Origin: Rhodoluna sp.
GTDB lineage: Bacteria > Actinomycetota > Actinomycetes > Actinomycetales > Microbacteriaceae
Direction: 5' to 3'
Assembly (NCBI GenBank): GCA_026393335.1
Contig: JAPLAJ010000156.1
Location: 1 to 20,671, forward strand
Length of the DNA: 20,671 nt
Shown: piece after piece, positions 13,475 to 20,671 of the stretch
Numbering within the stretch: the first letter of the stretch is position 1
Layout: each line of letters opens with the position of its first letter
Program-made: the position numbers and the translations under genes
Notes under the pieces: generated by a model
Told to the model about the DNA's origin: nothing
The model's input: only the letters and a program-made list of their open reading frames with translations
Database searches by the model: none

Positions 13475-14698
13475 TTTGTTCTTTCTTGAAATAGCAAAGA
13501 TAAGAACAGTGACAACCGATACAGGCACTAACGCAATTGCATTCAGCCCTTCAAAGTGAAAACTTGCCAATAGCAAACCCGCAATAGCTCCACCAAATGC
13601 TCCGCTTAGATTCATCAGTGAATCGCTAAGTCCTTGAACATTGGTTTTTTCTTCAGCAGGCAAAGTAGCAGAAAGCAGTGCAGAACCAGCAACTGTTGCA
13701 GCAGACCAGCCCAAACCTAGAAGAGTCAGACCAATGGTTACCATCAAACGATCAGCGTGACCTAGCCCTGCAAATAAAAGAGCTGATACAAACAGTGCTT
13801 GGCCAATAAAGATAGTTTGGATTTTGCCTACTTTATCTGCCAAGAAACCCATCACAGGAGACATGGCATACATACCAGCGATGTGCAAACTGATTGTGAA
13901 ACCAACCACAACAATGTCGTAGCCCATGTGTTGAAGATGAACGGGAGTCATTGCCATCACTGAAACCATAACCATGTGAGATAAAGCAATACTCAAGACT
14001 GAGAATCTAGCCACCGGATATTGCTTGAGAGTATCAATGGCTGACTTGAAAGAAATCTTGTGCTTGGTCTTGCTCGTATCTTTGAGAAGCTCTTGGGCAT
14101 ATTTCAATGGGTCAGGTCTTAGCCCAAACCAGAAGACAAGTGTTGAACAGGTTTGTGCAGCAACGGTAAACAGGAAAGGACCTGCCAACGGAGCTAGCCC
14201 TAGTGCCCTACCTAATTCTTCACCTGGGCCAAACAGGTTAGGCCCTGTAACAGCACCAACAGTTGTTGCCCAAACTACTAGGCCGATAGATCTTCCAGTT
14301 TTACCAGCTGAAGGAATATCGGTTGCCGCAAATCTGGCTTGAAGGGAAGTAGCTGAACCTGCGCCTAAAAGGAAGATTCCTAGAAGTAAGAGTGGAAATG
14401 ATCGATAGCCCGCGGCGTTGATAACCGTTATTGCTCCAGTGATTGCAAAGCCTGCACCCATGGCAAGGGAAACTCTTCGGCCTCTGGCATAGGCCAATCT
14501 GGCTAGTGGAATAGCCCAGATAGCTGAACCTAAAGTGCTGAAAGTGGCTGCTGAGCCTGCCCAAGCCTCAGATCCGCTTAGGTCTTTAGCGAGCAGAGAA
14601 CCTATCGAAAGAGTAGAACCTAGGCCAAATCCGCCTAAAACCTGGCCTAAAGCCAGTACTTTGATGGTTCTGCGCTGGATTTGCTCGATATCGTTCAC
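13460..14698 (-). CDS. Major facilitator superfamily (MFS) transporter
   Basis: A 412-residue integral membrane protein with about 12 hydrophobic helices arranged in two halves of six, and a charged central loop at about 205-235 (LKDTSKTKHKIS). Basic loop motifs resembling the MFS A-motif occur after helix 2 (ARLAYARGRRVS, 65-76) and after helix 8 (GFLADKVGKIQ). The substrate is unknown, and the layout is that of a drug/sugar-type exporter or importer. The GTG start at 14698 has no Shine-Dalgarno sequence, but TAGATT ends exactly six bases upstream on its strand, suggesting a leaderless mRNA. It is divergent from leuC across 58 bases and converges on the PfkB kinase with a 15-base overlap. 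Confidence 0.9.
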   Translation of the reverse strand: MNDIEQIQRRTIKVLALGQVLGGFGLGSTLSIGSLLAKDLSGSEAWAGSAATFSTLGSAIWAIPLARLAYARGRRVSLAMGAGFAITGAITVINAAGYRSFPLLLLGIFLLGAGSATSLQARFAATDIPSAGKTGRSIGLVVWATTVGAVTGPNLFGPGEELGRALGLAPLAGPFLFTVAAQTCSTLVFWFGLRPDPLKYAQELLKDTSKTKHKISFKSAIDTLKQYPVARFSVLSIALSHMVMVSVMAMTPVHLQHMGYDIVVVGFTISLHIAGMYAMSPVMGFLADKVGKIQTIFIGQALFVSALLFAGLGHADRLMVTIGLTLLGLGWSAATVAGSALLSATLPAEEKTNVQGLSDSLMNLSGAFGGAIAGLLLASFHFEGLNAIALVPVSVVTVLIFAISRKNKLANS

Positions 14699-14756
14699 TT
14701 AGCCAATCTAGCCCACGCTGGTAAACTTCTAGTTCAGCCGTATTGAAGGTGTCAGA

Positions 14757-16175
14757 TTGACTAAAACGAACCTAACCCTCGCCGAAAAGGTGTGGAATGA
14801 CCATGTTGTGGTCAAAGGGGAGAATGGCGCACCTGATTTATTGTTCATTGACCTTCACCTTATTCACGAGGTAACCAGCCCCCAGGCATTTGATGGTCTT
14901 AGGTTGGCAGGAAGGCCGGTCAGAAGACCAGATCTAACTATTGCTACCGAAGACCACAACACCCCAACTATCGATATCAATAAGCCAATTGCTGACCCAA
15001 CCAGCAGAACTCAGATCGAAGCGCTTAGACACAACGCCAAAGAGTTCGGTATTCGGATTCACTCCCTAGGAGACATTGAGCAGGGTATAGTCCACGTCGT
15101 TGGACCTCAATTAGGTCTAACCATGCCAGGCATCACAGTTGTTTGTGGCGATTCACACACTTCAACCCATGGAGCTTTTGGAGCTTTGGCTCTAGGTATT
15201 GGAACCAGTGAAGTTGAGCATGTTCTAGCAACCCAGACTTTACCTTTGAAGCCTTTCAAGACCATGGCAATCAATGTGGAAGGAAAGCTTCGTCCAGGGG
15301 TTACCTCTAAAGACATCATCTTGGCTGTCATTGCCAAGATTGGTACCGGTGGTGGTCAAGGCTATGTCCTTGAATACCGTGGCTCAGCAATCAGATCTTT
15401 GTCTATGGAAGCTCGAATGACTATTTGTAACATGTCAATTGAAGCTGGAGCAAGAGCTGGAATGGTTGCTCCAGATCAAATTACCTATGACTACCTCAAG
15501 GGCAGAGTTCATGCTCCAACTGGTTCTGACTGGGATGAAGCAGTCAAGTATTGGGATTCTTTAGCAACTGATTCAGGAGCAGCATTTGATGCTGAAGTTT
15601 TCTTAGATGCAAACACATTAGATCCTTTTGTTACCTGGGGAACTAACCCAGGTCAAGGTGTATCGCTAAATGATGTTGTGCCTAACCCTGATTCATTTAC
15701 AGACCCTAATGAAAAAGCAGCAGCAGTTAGAGCACTTGAATATATGGATCTAGTTGCTGGAACCAAGATGAAAGACATCAAGGTTGACACTGTCTTCCTA
15801 GGTTCTTGCACCAACTCAAGAATTGAAGATCTACGATCGGCAGCAGATATCATCAAGGGTAAAACTAAAGCAGAGAATATTCGCATGCTTGTAGTCCCTG
15901 GTAGTGCCAGAGTGAGATTACAGGCAGAAGCAGAAGGTCTAGACAAAGTCTTTTTGGACTTTGGTGCTGAATGGCGATTTGCAGGATGTTCAATGTGTTT
16001 GGGTATGAACCCAGACCAGCTAGCTCCAGGGGAGAGGGCAGCATCAACATCAAATAGAAACTTTGAAGGTCGTCAGGGTAAGGGAGCTAGAACTCATCTA
16101 GTGTCTCCTTTGGTTGCAGCAGCAACTGCTATTCGTGGCACCTTGTCCGCTCCTGCAGATTTGGAGGAGAACTAA
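14757..16175 (+). CDS. leuC: 3-isopropylmalate dehydratase large subunit
   Basis: The aconitase-like large subunit that, with LeuD, isomerises 2-isopropylmalate to 3-isopropylmalate through a [4Fe-4S] cluster. All three cluster ligands are present: Cys351 (in FLGSCTNSR), Cys411 and Cys414 (in AGCSMCLGMNPD). The conserved GDSHTSTHGAFGALALGIGTSEVEHVLATQ region runs from 131. The 472-residue length is normal. I chose the TTG start at 14757 because no ATG or GTG lies in frame nearby, GAAGG is 7 bases upstream, and the TLAEKVW start is typical. It begins a six-gene operon. No leucine attenuator or leader peptide is visible in the 58-bp gap before it. Confidence 0.97.
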   Translation: MTKTNLTLAEKVWNDHVVVKGENGAPDLLFIDLHLIHEVTSPQAFDGLRLAGRPVRRPDLTIATEDHNTPTIDINKPIADPTSRTQIEALRHNAKEFGIRIHSLGDIEQGIVHVVGPQLGLTMPGITVVCGDSHTSTHGAFGALALGIGTSEVEHVLATQTLPLKPFKTMAINVEGKLRPGVTSKDIILAVIAKIGTGGGQGYVLEYRGSAIRSLSMEARMTICNMSIEAGARAGMVAPDQITYDYLKGRVHAPTGSDWDEAVKYWDSLATDSGAAFDAEVFLDANTLDPFVTWGTNPGQGVSLNDVVPNPDSFTDPNEKAAAVRALEYMDLVAGTKMKDIKVDTVFLGSCTNSRIEDLRSAADIIKGKTKAENIRMLVVPGSARVRLQAEAEGLDKVFLDFGAEWRFAGCSMCLGMNPDQLAPGERAASTSNRNFEGRQGKGARTHLVSPLVAAATAIRGTLSAPADLEEN

Positions 16176-16780
16176 TGGAAAAGTTCACTACCTTTACTGG
16201 AGTTGCAGTTCCACTTAGAAGATCAAATGTTGATACTGACCAGATCATTCCTGCTGTTTATCTGAAGAGAATTACTAAGACTGGTTTTGAAGATGCACTG
16301 TTTGCATCTTGGCGTAATGATCCAGAGTTTGTTTTGAATGACCCTGCTTATGAGAACGGATCTGTTTTAATTGCAGGACCAGACTTTGGCACAGGTTCAT
16401 CTCGTGAGCATGCTGTGTGGGCTTTGCGTGATTATGGTTTTAAGGCGGTTCTATCTTCAAAGTTTGCAGATATCTTCAAAGGTAACTCCGGTAAGCAAGG
16501 ACTTATTGCTGGCGAGATCACTGATGAAGATACGCAGAAGCTTTGGGATGCAATTCTTAGAAATCCAGGGGTTGAGATAACCATTGACTTGGTGCATAGA
16601 ACCGCTACTTTAGGGGATTTGACTGTTGAGTTCTCAATAGATGAATACACACGTTGGCGTTTATTAGAAGGTCTTGACGATATCGGTCTTACCCTTAGAG
16701 ATGAGAGTTCGATTACCGACTTCGAGTCAAGAAGACCTAATTGGATGCCAAAGACACTACCGGCACTAGGAGCTAAATGA
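16175..16780 (+). CDS. leuD: 3-isopropylmalate dehydratase small subunit
   Basis: The swivelling-domain partner of LeuC, completing isopropylmalate isomerase. The 201-residue length is normal. SNVDTDQIIPAVYLKRI (17-33) and the substrate-phosphate-like loop FGTGSSREHAVWAL (71-84) are diagnostic. Its ATG shares one base with the leuC stop (TAATG), with a strong GGAGGA site just upstream inside leuC. Its end overlaps murA by four bases (ATGA). This tight packing ties leucine synthesis to the cell-envelope genes that follow. Confidence 0.97.
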   Translation: MEKFTTFTGVAVPLRRSNVDTDQIIPAVYLKRITKTGFEDALFASWRNDPEFVLNDPAYENGSVLIAGPDFGTGSSREHAVWALRDYGFKAVLSSKFADIFKGNSGKQGLIAGEITDEDTQKLWDAILRNPGVEITIDLVHRTATLGDLTVEFSIDEYTRWRLLEGLDDIGLTLRDESSITDFESRRPNWMPKTLPALGAK

Positions 16781-18090
16781 GTCAGATTCAAATCCAAGGT
16801 GGCAAACCGCTCAACGGAAGAGTTGAGTTAAGCGGTGCTAAGAACCTTGTGACCAAAGCTATGGTTGCTGCCCTACTAGGTGATACCGCTAGCGAACTTC
16901 GCGATGTTCCTAAGATCAGTGATGTTGAGGTTGTGCAAAGACTTCTTGAACTTCATGGCGTGAAGATTGACTTCAGCGATGACGGAGTCATGAAGCTTGA
17001 TCCAACCAATGTGAAATCTGCTCGCATGGTTGACATTGATGCTCACGCGGGATCTTCAAGAATTCCTATCTTGTTCTGTGGCCCTTTGCTTCACCAGTTG
17101 GGTGAAGCATTTATTCCTGACCTAGGTGGCTGCCACATTGGTGACCGACCTGTTGACTATCACCTAGAAGTTCTTCGTAACTTTGGTGCTGTTATTGAAA
17201 AGCTACCTAACGGAACACGTATGTCAGCTCCTAACGGCTTGAAAGGTGCAAAGATTTCTTTGCCTTATCCAAGCGTTGGTGCTACCGAGCAGGTACTGCT
17301 AACAGCTACTAAGGCTGAGGGTCTAACTGAGCTAACAGGTGCTGCTGTTGAGCCAGAGATTATGGATTTGATTGCTATCTTGCAGAAGATGGGTGCAATC
17401 ATCTCGGTTGATACTGATCGGGTGATCCGCATCGAAGGCGTTGCTGCCCTAAACGGCTATTCACACCGTGCACTATTTGATAGAAACGAAGCAGCTTCAT
17501 GGGCTGCTGCAGCTCTTGCTACCGGTGGAGAGATTATGGTTGGGGGAGCTCGTCAGCAGGAAATGACGACCTTCCTAAACGTCTTCAGAAAAATCGGTGG
17601 AGCATTCGTTATTGAAGATGACGGTATTCGCTTCTCTCACCCTGGTGGCCAGTTGCAACCTGTTGTTATCGAAACCGATGTTCACCCTGGCTTTATGACT
17701 GACTGGCAGCAGCCACTGGTTGTTGCTCTTACCCAGGCAACAGGATTGTCCATTGTTCACGAAACTGTTTATGAGAACAGATTTGGATTTACTGAAGCAC
17801 TGGTGCAGATGGGTGCACAGATTCAGATTTATCGCGAATGTTTGGGTGGTAACCCTTGCCGCTTTGGACAGCGAAACTTTAATCACTCAGCGGTAATCTC
17901 AGGACCTACCAAATTACATGGAGCTGACATTAGAGTCCCAGATCTTCGTGGAGGCTTTAGCCACATCGTTGCTGCCCTTGCAGCCGAAGGTGTGTCAAAC
18001 GTTTCTAACGTTCAACTTATTTCTAGAGGATACGAACACTTCCTAGACAAGCTAACTGCCCTAGGTGCGCAGTTCACTTACTCGGAGTAA
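16777..18090 (+). CDS. murA: UDP-N-acetylglucosamine 1-carboxyvinyltransferase
   Basis: Transfers enolpyruvate from PEP to UDP-GlcNAc, the first committed step of peptidoglycan synthesis, in the cytoplasm. The 437-residue EPSP-synthase-like fold has LSGAKN with Lys22, and the catalytic loop LGGCHIGDRPVD with Cys119. This is the Cys type that is normally fosfomycin-sensitive, unlike the Asp type known in mycobacteria. DVHPGFMTDWQQP in the C-terminal half is the family substrate block. The start overlaps the leuD stop (ATGA), and the plsC gene begins three bases after its stop. Confidence 0.96.
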   Translation: MSQIQIQGGKPLNGRVELSGAKNLVTKAMVAALLGDTASELRDVPKISDVEVVQRLLELHGVKIDFSDDGVMKLDPTNVKSARMVDIDAHAGSSRIPILFCGPLLHQLGEAFIPDLGGCHIGDRPVDYHLEVLRNFGAVIEKLPNGTRMSAPNGLKGAKISLPYPSVGATEQVLLTATKAEGLTELTGAAVEPEIMDLIAILQKMGAIISVDTDRVIRIEGVAALNGYSHRALFDRNEAASWAAAALATGGEIMVGGARQQEMTTFLNVFRKIGGAFVIEDDGIRFSHPGGQLQPVVIETDVHPGFMTDWQQPLVVALTQATGLSIVHETVYENRFGFTEALVQMGAQIQIYRECLGGNPCRFGQRNFNHSAVISGPTKLHGADIRVPDLRGGFSHIVAALAAEGVSNVSNVQLISRGYEHFLDKLTALGAQFTYSE

Positions 18091-18093
18091 TTG

Positions 18094-18987
18094 ATGGCTA
18101 AGAAAAGTGCTGAATCCGTAAAGATGCCTGAGCTACGCCCAGGCGTTGAGAGAACTTGGCAGATGTTTCTCCTTGCATGGTTTCTTGCCCCATGGGTTGC
18201 GCTTCTTTTCAGAATAAAAGTGACTGGCAAAGAAAACCTTCCTAAAACAGGTGGTTATGTTCTAGCTGCCAATCACGTGACAACTTTGGATGCTGTTGCA
18301 GTTGCATACATGATGTTCTTTAGGTTGAAAAGAGCACCACATTTTCTTGCTAAAGAAGGCTTGTTTAGAACTCCTATCGTTGGACCAGTACTGTTGGCCT
18401 GTGGCCAGATTCCTGTGTTTAGAACTGGTCGTGGCAACAAGGATCCAATGGAATCTGCATACAAGGTTCTTAGAGCAGGTCACTGCATCGGTATCTTCCC
18501 TGAAGGCTCTCTAACTAGAGACCCAGACCAGTGGCCGATGAGAGCAAGAACTGGAGCTATTCGTTTGGCTCTAGAAACCGGAGTACCTATTGTGCCTCTT
18601 GGCCAGTGGGGAACTGAAAAGGTTATGGAAACTTACTCCTCAAAGATTAGACCTAAGCCTTGGCACAAGGTCAACATGATTATTGGTAAACCAATCGACA
18701 TGTCTGTCTATAAAGACAAGAAGATGAATGTTGATGACCTAGTAACCCTTAGCGATGATGTGATGGTTGAAATCACAAAGCTAGTTGAAGAACTTCGTGA
18801 CGAAAAAGCTCCAGCTAAGAGATTTGTTCCTTCAGAGCATGGACTACCAGAGCACGGTAACTACAAGAAGTTCCTAATCATCAAAGCTGAAAACGATAGA
18901 AGAGCAGCTCAAGGTTTAGAGCCTCTACCTGCTCACGCTAAAGTCACTAACGGCAAGGTTGTCGTCAAGAAACTGAAGGGCAAGTAG
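18094..18987 (+). CDS. plsC: 1-acyl-sn-glycerol-3-phosphate acyltransferase (PlsC family)
   Basis: Acylates lysophosphatidic acid to phosphatidic acid at the membrane, an early step of phospholipid synthesis. The catalytic motif NHVTTLD (60-66) is the NHx4D box, and FPEGSLTRDP (135-144) is the glycerol-phosphate binding block. A hydrophobic segment (about 23-40) probably anchors it. The C-terminal tail after 220 is basic and charged. I chose ATG 18094 over the TTG three bases earlier because GGAG (18084-18087) is then better spaced. It lies between murA and gpsA, and gpsA makes the glycerol-3-phosphate backbone, so the neighbours fit. The exact acyl acceptor cannot be proved from sequence. 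Confidence 0.9.
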   Translation: MAKKSAESVKMPELRPGVERTWQMFLLAWFLAPWVALLFRIKVTGKENLPKTGGYVLAANHVTTLDAVAVAYMMFFRLKRAPHFLAKEGLFRTPIVGPVLLACGQIPVFRTGRGNKDPMESAYKVLRAGHCIGIFPEGSLTRDPDQWPMRARTGAIRLALETGVPIVPLGQWGTEKVMETYSSKIRPKPWHKVNMIIGKPIDMSVYKDKKMNVDDLVTLSDDVMVEITKLVEELRDEKAPAKRFVPSEHGLPEHGNYKKFLIIKAENDRRAAQGLEPLPAHAKVTNGKVVVKKLKGK

Positions 18988-18989
18988 TC

Positions 18990-19991
18990 ATGGCTCGTAT
19001 AGCAGTTATCGGTGCAGGTTCCTGGGGAACCACATTTGCCAAGGTATTGGTGGATGCAGGCAATGAGGTCTTGCTTTGGTCGCGTCGTGATGAAATAACC
19101 GAAGAGATTAACAGCACTCACCGTAACGGCGATTACATGCCAGGCATTAACCTGCCTGTTGAACTAGTTGCTTCATCAAACATTGAAGAAGTTCTCAAAG
19201 GTGCAGAGCAGGTATATATAGCTGTTCCATCTCAGTCGCTTAGAACAAACCTTGAGCAGTGGGGCAAGTTCATAGAAGAGGGTGCAATCGTTGTCTCTCT
19301 TATGAAAGGTGTTGAGCAAGGCTCTTCGCTTCGCATGAGTGAAGTTATTGAAGATGTCCTAAAGATAGATAAAGATCTAATCTGTGTTGTCTCAGGTCCT
19401 AACCTGTCTCTTGAGATTGCAAGTGAGCAGCCAGCTGCTTGTGTGGCTGCCTGCACATCTAAAGAGAACGCAGCCAAGGTTGCAGCAGCTGCTACCAACT
19501 CTTACTTCACAACCTTCACTAACAAAGATGTGATTGGAACTGAATTTGGTGGAATTCTAAAGAACCTAATTGCTGTGGCTATTGGAATCGTCAATGGTGT
19601 TGGCTACGGTCAGAACACCAAGGCATCGATTATGACTAGAGGACTTGCGGAGATCTCTAGATTTGCTGTGGCTCACGGTGCTAAGAAGAAGACCATGGTT
19701 GGGCTTGCTGGCCTAGGAGATCTAATTGCTACCTCAGAATCACCTTTATCTCGTAACCACAAAGCAGGAGAGATGCTCGGTAAGGGTTACTCAAAGAGAG
19801 AAGTTCTAAAGCGTCTATCTCAAACAGCCGAAGGTCTAACCTCAGTTGCACCTATCCTTCGACTTGCTGCACTCAAAGAAGTGAAGATGCCTATCGTTGA
19901 ACAGGTACAGCTTGTAATTGAAGGCAAGATGAGCCCTAAGGACATTGGTCCTTCTCTAACTCGTGGCAATGACGCACCTGAGGCTGAGTAA
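18990..19991 (+). CDS. gpsA: Glycerol-3-phosphate dehydrogenase [NAD(P)+]
   Basis: Reduces dihydroxyacetone phosphate to sn-glycerol-3-phosphate for phospholipid synthesis. The 333-residue protein has the N-terminal Rossmann motif GAGSWGTTFAKVL (8-20). SGPNLSLEIA (135-144), the catalytic Lys191 in GGILKNLIAVAIG, and GLAGLGDLIAT follow in the all-helical C-terminal domain. It starts two bases after the plsC stop and shares one base with the ddl start (TAATG). The position after an acyltransferase that uses its product lineage supports the assignment. Confidence 0.97.
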   Translation: MARIAVIGAGSWGTTFAKVLVDAGNEVLLWSRRDEITEEINSTHRNGDYMPGINLPVELVASSNIEEVLKGAEQVYIAVPSQSLRTNLEQWGKFIEEGAIVVSLMKGVEQGSSLRMSEVIEDVLKIDKDLICVVSGPNLSLEIASEQPAACVAACTSKENAAKVAAAATNSYFTTFTNKDVIGTEFGGILKNLIAVAIGIVNGVGYGQNTKASIMTRGLAEISRFAVAHGAKKKTMVGLAGLGDLIATSESPLSRNHKAGEMLGKGYSKREVLKRLSQTAEGLTSVAPILRLAALKEVKMPIVEQVQLVIEGKMSPKDIGPSLTRGNDAPEAE

Positions 19992-20671
19992 TGGCTAAAC
20001 AAAGAGTTGTAATTCTTTTTGGTGGTGCATCAAGTGAGCACTCAATATCTTGCGCTACCGCTGGTGGAGTTCTCTCAGCTATCGATAGAGACAAGTATGA
20101 AGTTATTCCAGTAGGAATCACTCGTGATGGCATCTTTGTTCCAGCAGTTGATGATTCAACTAAGTGGACACTTACCGAGGGTGAACTACCTAGTGTTCAA
20201 TTTGAAGGCAAGACAGTTATCTGGCCAACCGGAGGATCTAAAGAGCTAAAGGTCCAGGATTCCACAGAAATAACTTCTCTTGGGGATGTTGATGTTGTCT
20301 TCCCAGTTCTTCATGGACCTAATGGTGAAGATGGCACCATGCAGGGCTTCCTAGAATTACATAACCTTCCATACGTTGGTAACGGAGTCTTTGCTAGCGC
20401 TGCAGGTATGGACAAAGAATTCTCTAAAGCTCTGTTTATCGCAGCAGGACTACCTGTAACACCACACGTTGTAATCACCAAAGACTCTTGGCTAGCTGAT
20501 CCTGAAAGCACTTTAGAGAAGGTAAAAGCACTAGGTTCTCTACCTCTGTTTGTGAAGCCAGCAAGAGCTGGATCTTCTATTGGTGTCTCTAAAGTCAAAG
20601 ACATGGCTTACTTCGCTCATGCTCTTGAAGTTGCCTTTGCTGAAGATAGCAAAGTCACTGTTGAAAAAGGT
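19991..20671 (+). CDS. ddl: D-alanine--D-alanine ligase, N-terminal part (3' end outside window)
   Basis: An ATP-grasp ligase that makes the D-Ala-D-Ala dipeptide for peptidoglycan. The first 227 codons are present and open to the window edge. Full length is about 350-370. Diagnostic stretches are FGGASSEHSIS (10-20), PVLHGPNGEDGTMQG (105-119), GMDKEFSK, and the ATP-binding LFVKPARAGSSIGVSK (186-201) with Lys189. Its ATG overlaps the gpsA stop by one base. With murA it supplies two cell-wall precursor steps from one operon. Confidence 0.96.
   Translation, partial: MAKQRVVILFGGASSEHSISCATAGGVLSAIDRDKYEVIPVGITRDGIFVPAVDDSTKWTLTEGELPSVQFEGKTVIWPTGGSKELKVQDSTEITSLGDVDVVFPVLHGPNGEDGTMQGFLELHNLPYVGNGVFASAAGMDKEFSKALFIAAGLPVTPHVVITKDSWLADPESTLEKVKALGSLPLFVKPARAGSSIGVSKVKDMAYFAHALEVAFAEDSKVTVEKG

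Noticed and set aside
13464..13496. GCTATT...AATAGC as a terminator between the PfkB and MFS genes
   Set aside because: The six-pair AT-rich stem has a loop of about 20 bases and no T tract, so it is too weak to call.
1..20671. CRISPR array, insertion sequence, phage or defence system
   Set aside because: No spaced repeats, transposase, integrase, terminal inverted repeats or toxin-antitoxin pairs were seen. The only repeat is the leuB duplication.

Overview
The window looks like a chromosomal segment of a streamlined, fairly low-GC actinobacterium, most likely a freshwater or marine member of the Microbacteriaceae such as the Rhodoluna/Aquiluna ('Luna') group. This placement is inference. 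It rests on actinobacterial gene order (ilvC-serA-leuB-ilvE-gltX, and leuCD-murA-plsC-gpsA-ddl), frequent GTG/TTG starts, very tight spacing, tRNAs without an encoded CCA end, and AT-rich codon choice. No mobile element, CRISPR array or prophage was seen.

Layout. Positions 1-596 are the 3' part of ilvC, closed by a strong terminator. A reverse-strand DHFR/RibD-like reductase follows, then serA, which converges on a small rhodanese with overlapping stop codons. Next, on the plus strand, come a lipoprotein with a catalytically dead rhodanese fold, a class I methyltransferase, leuB, ilvE, an FAH-family hydrolase and gltX. tRNA-Gln(CUG) and a terminator follow gltX. Positions 8983-9969 hold a DUF1801 protein converging on an MBL-fold hydrolase. 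Positions 10007-12381 hold a two-gene unit of a degenerate P-type ATPase and a YegS/DgkB-like lipid kinase. tRNA-Glu(CUC) and a terminator come next, then a PfkB sugar kinase converging on an MFS transporter. From 14757 to the window edge there is one tightly packed operon: leuC-leuD-murA-plsC-gpsA-ddl.

Functionally the window combines branched-chain amino acid synthesis (ilvC, leuB, leuC, leuD, ilvE), serine synthesis (serA), Glu/Gln decoding (gltX plus two tRNAs), cell wall precursors (murA, ddl) and phospholipid precursors (plsC, gpsA, lipid kinase).

Two observations stand out. First, leuB is interrupted by a 121-bp direct tandem repeat. Its two copies differ at five positions, all synonymous third-codon changes. 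This is the signature of two strain haplotypes being joined during assembly rather than a real mutation. Second, the P-type ATPase-like protein has no actuator domain, and its phosphorylated Asp is replaced by Thr. It looks like a pseudoenzyme, and it is translationally coupled to a lipid kinase. Several genes at the start of transcription units also show a -10-like hexamer 6-7 nt before the start codon and no ribosome binding site, suggesting leaderless transcripts.
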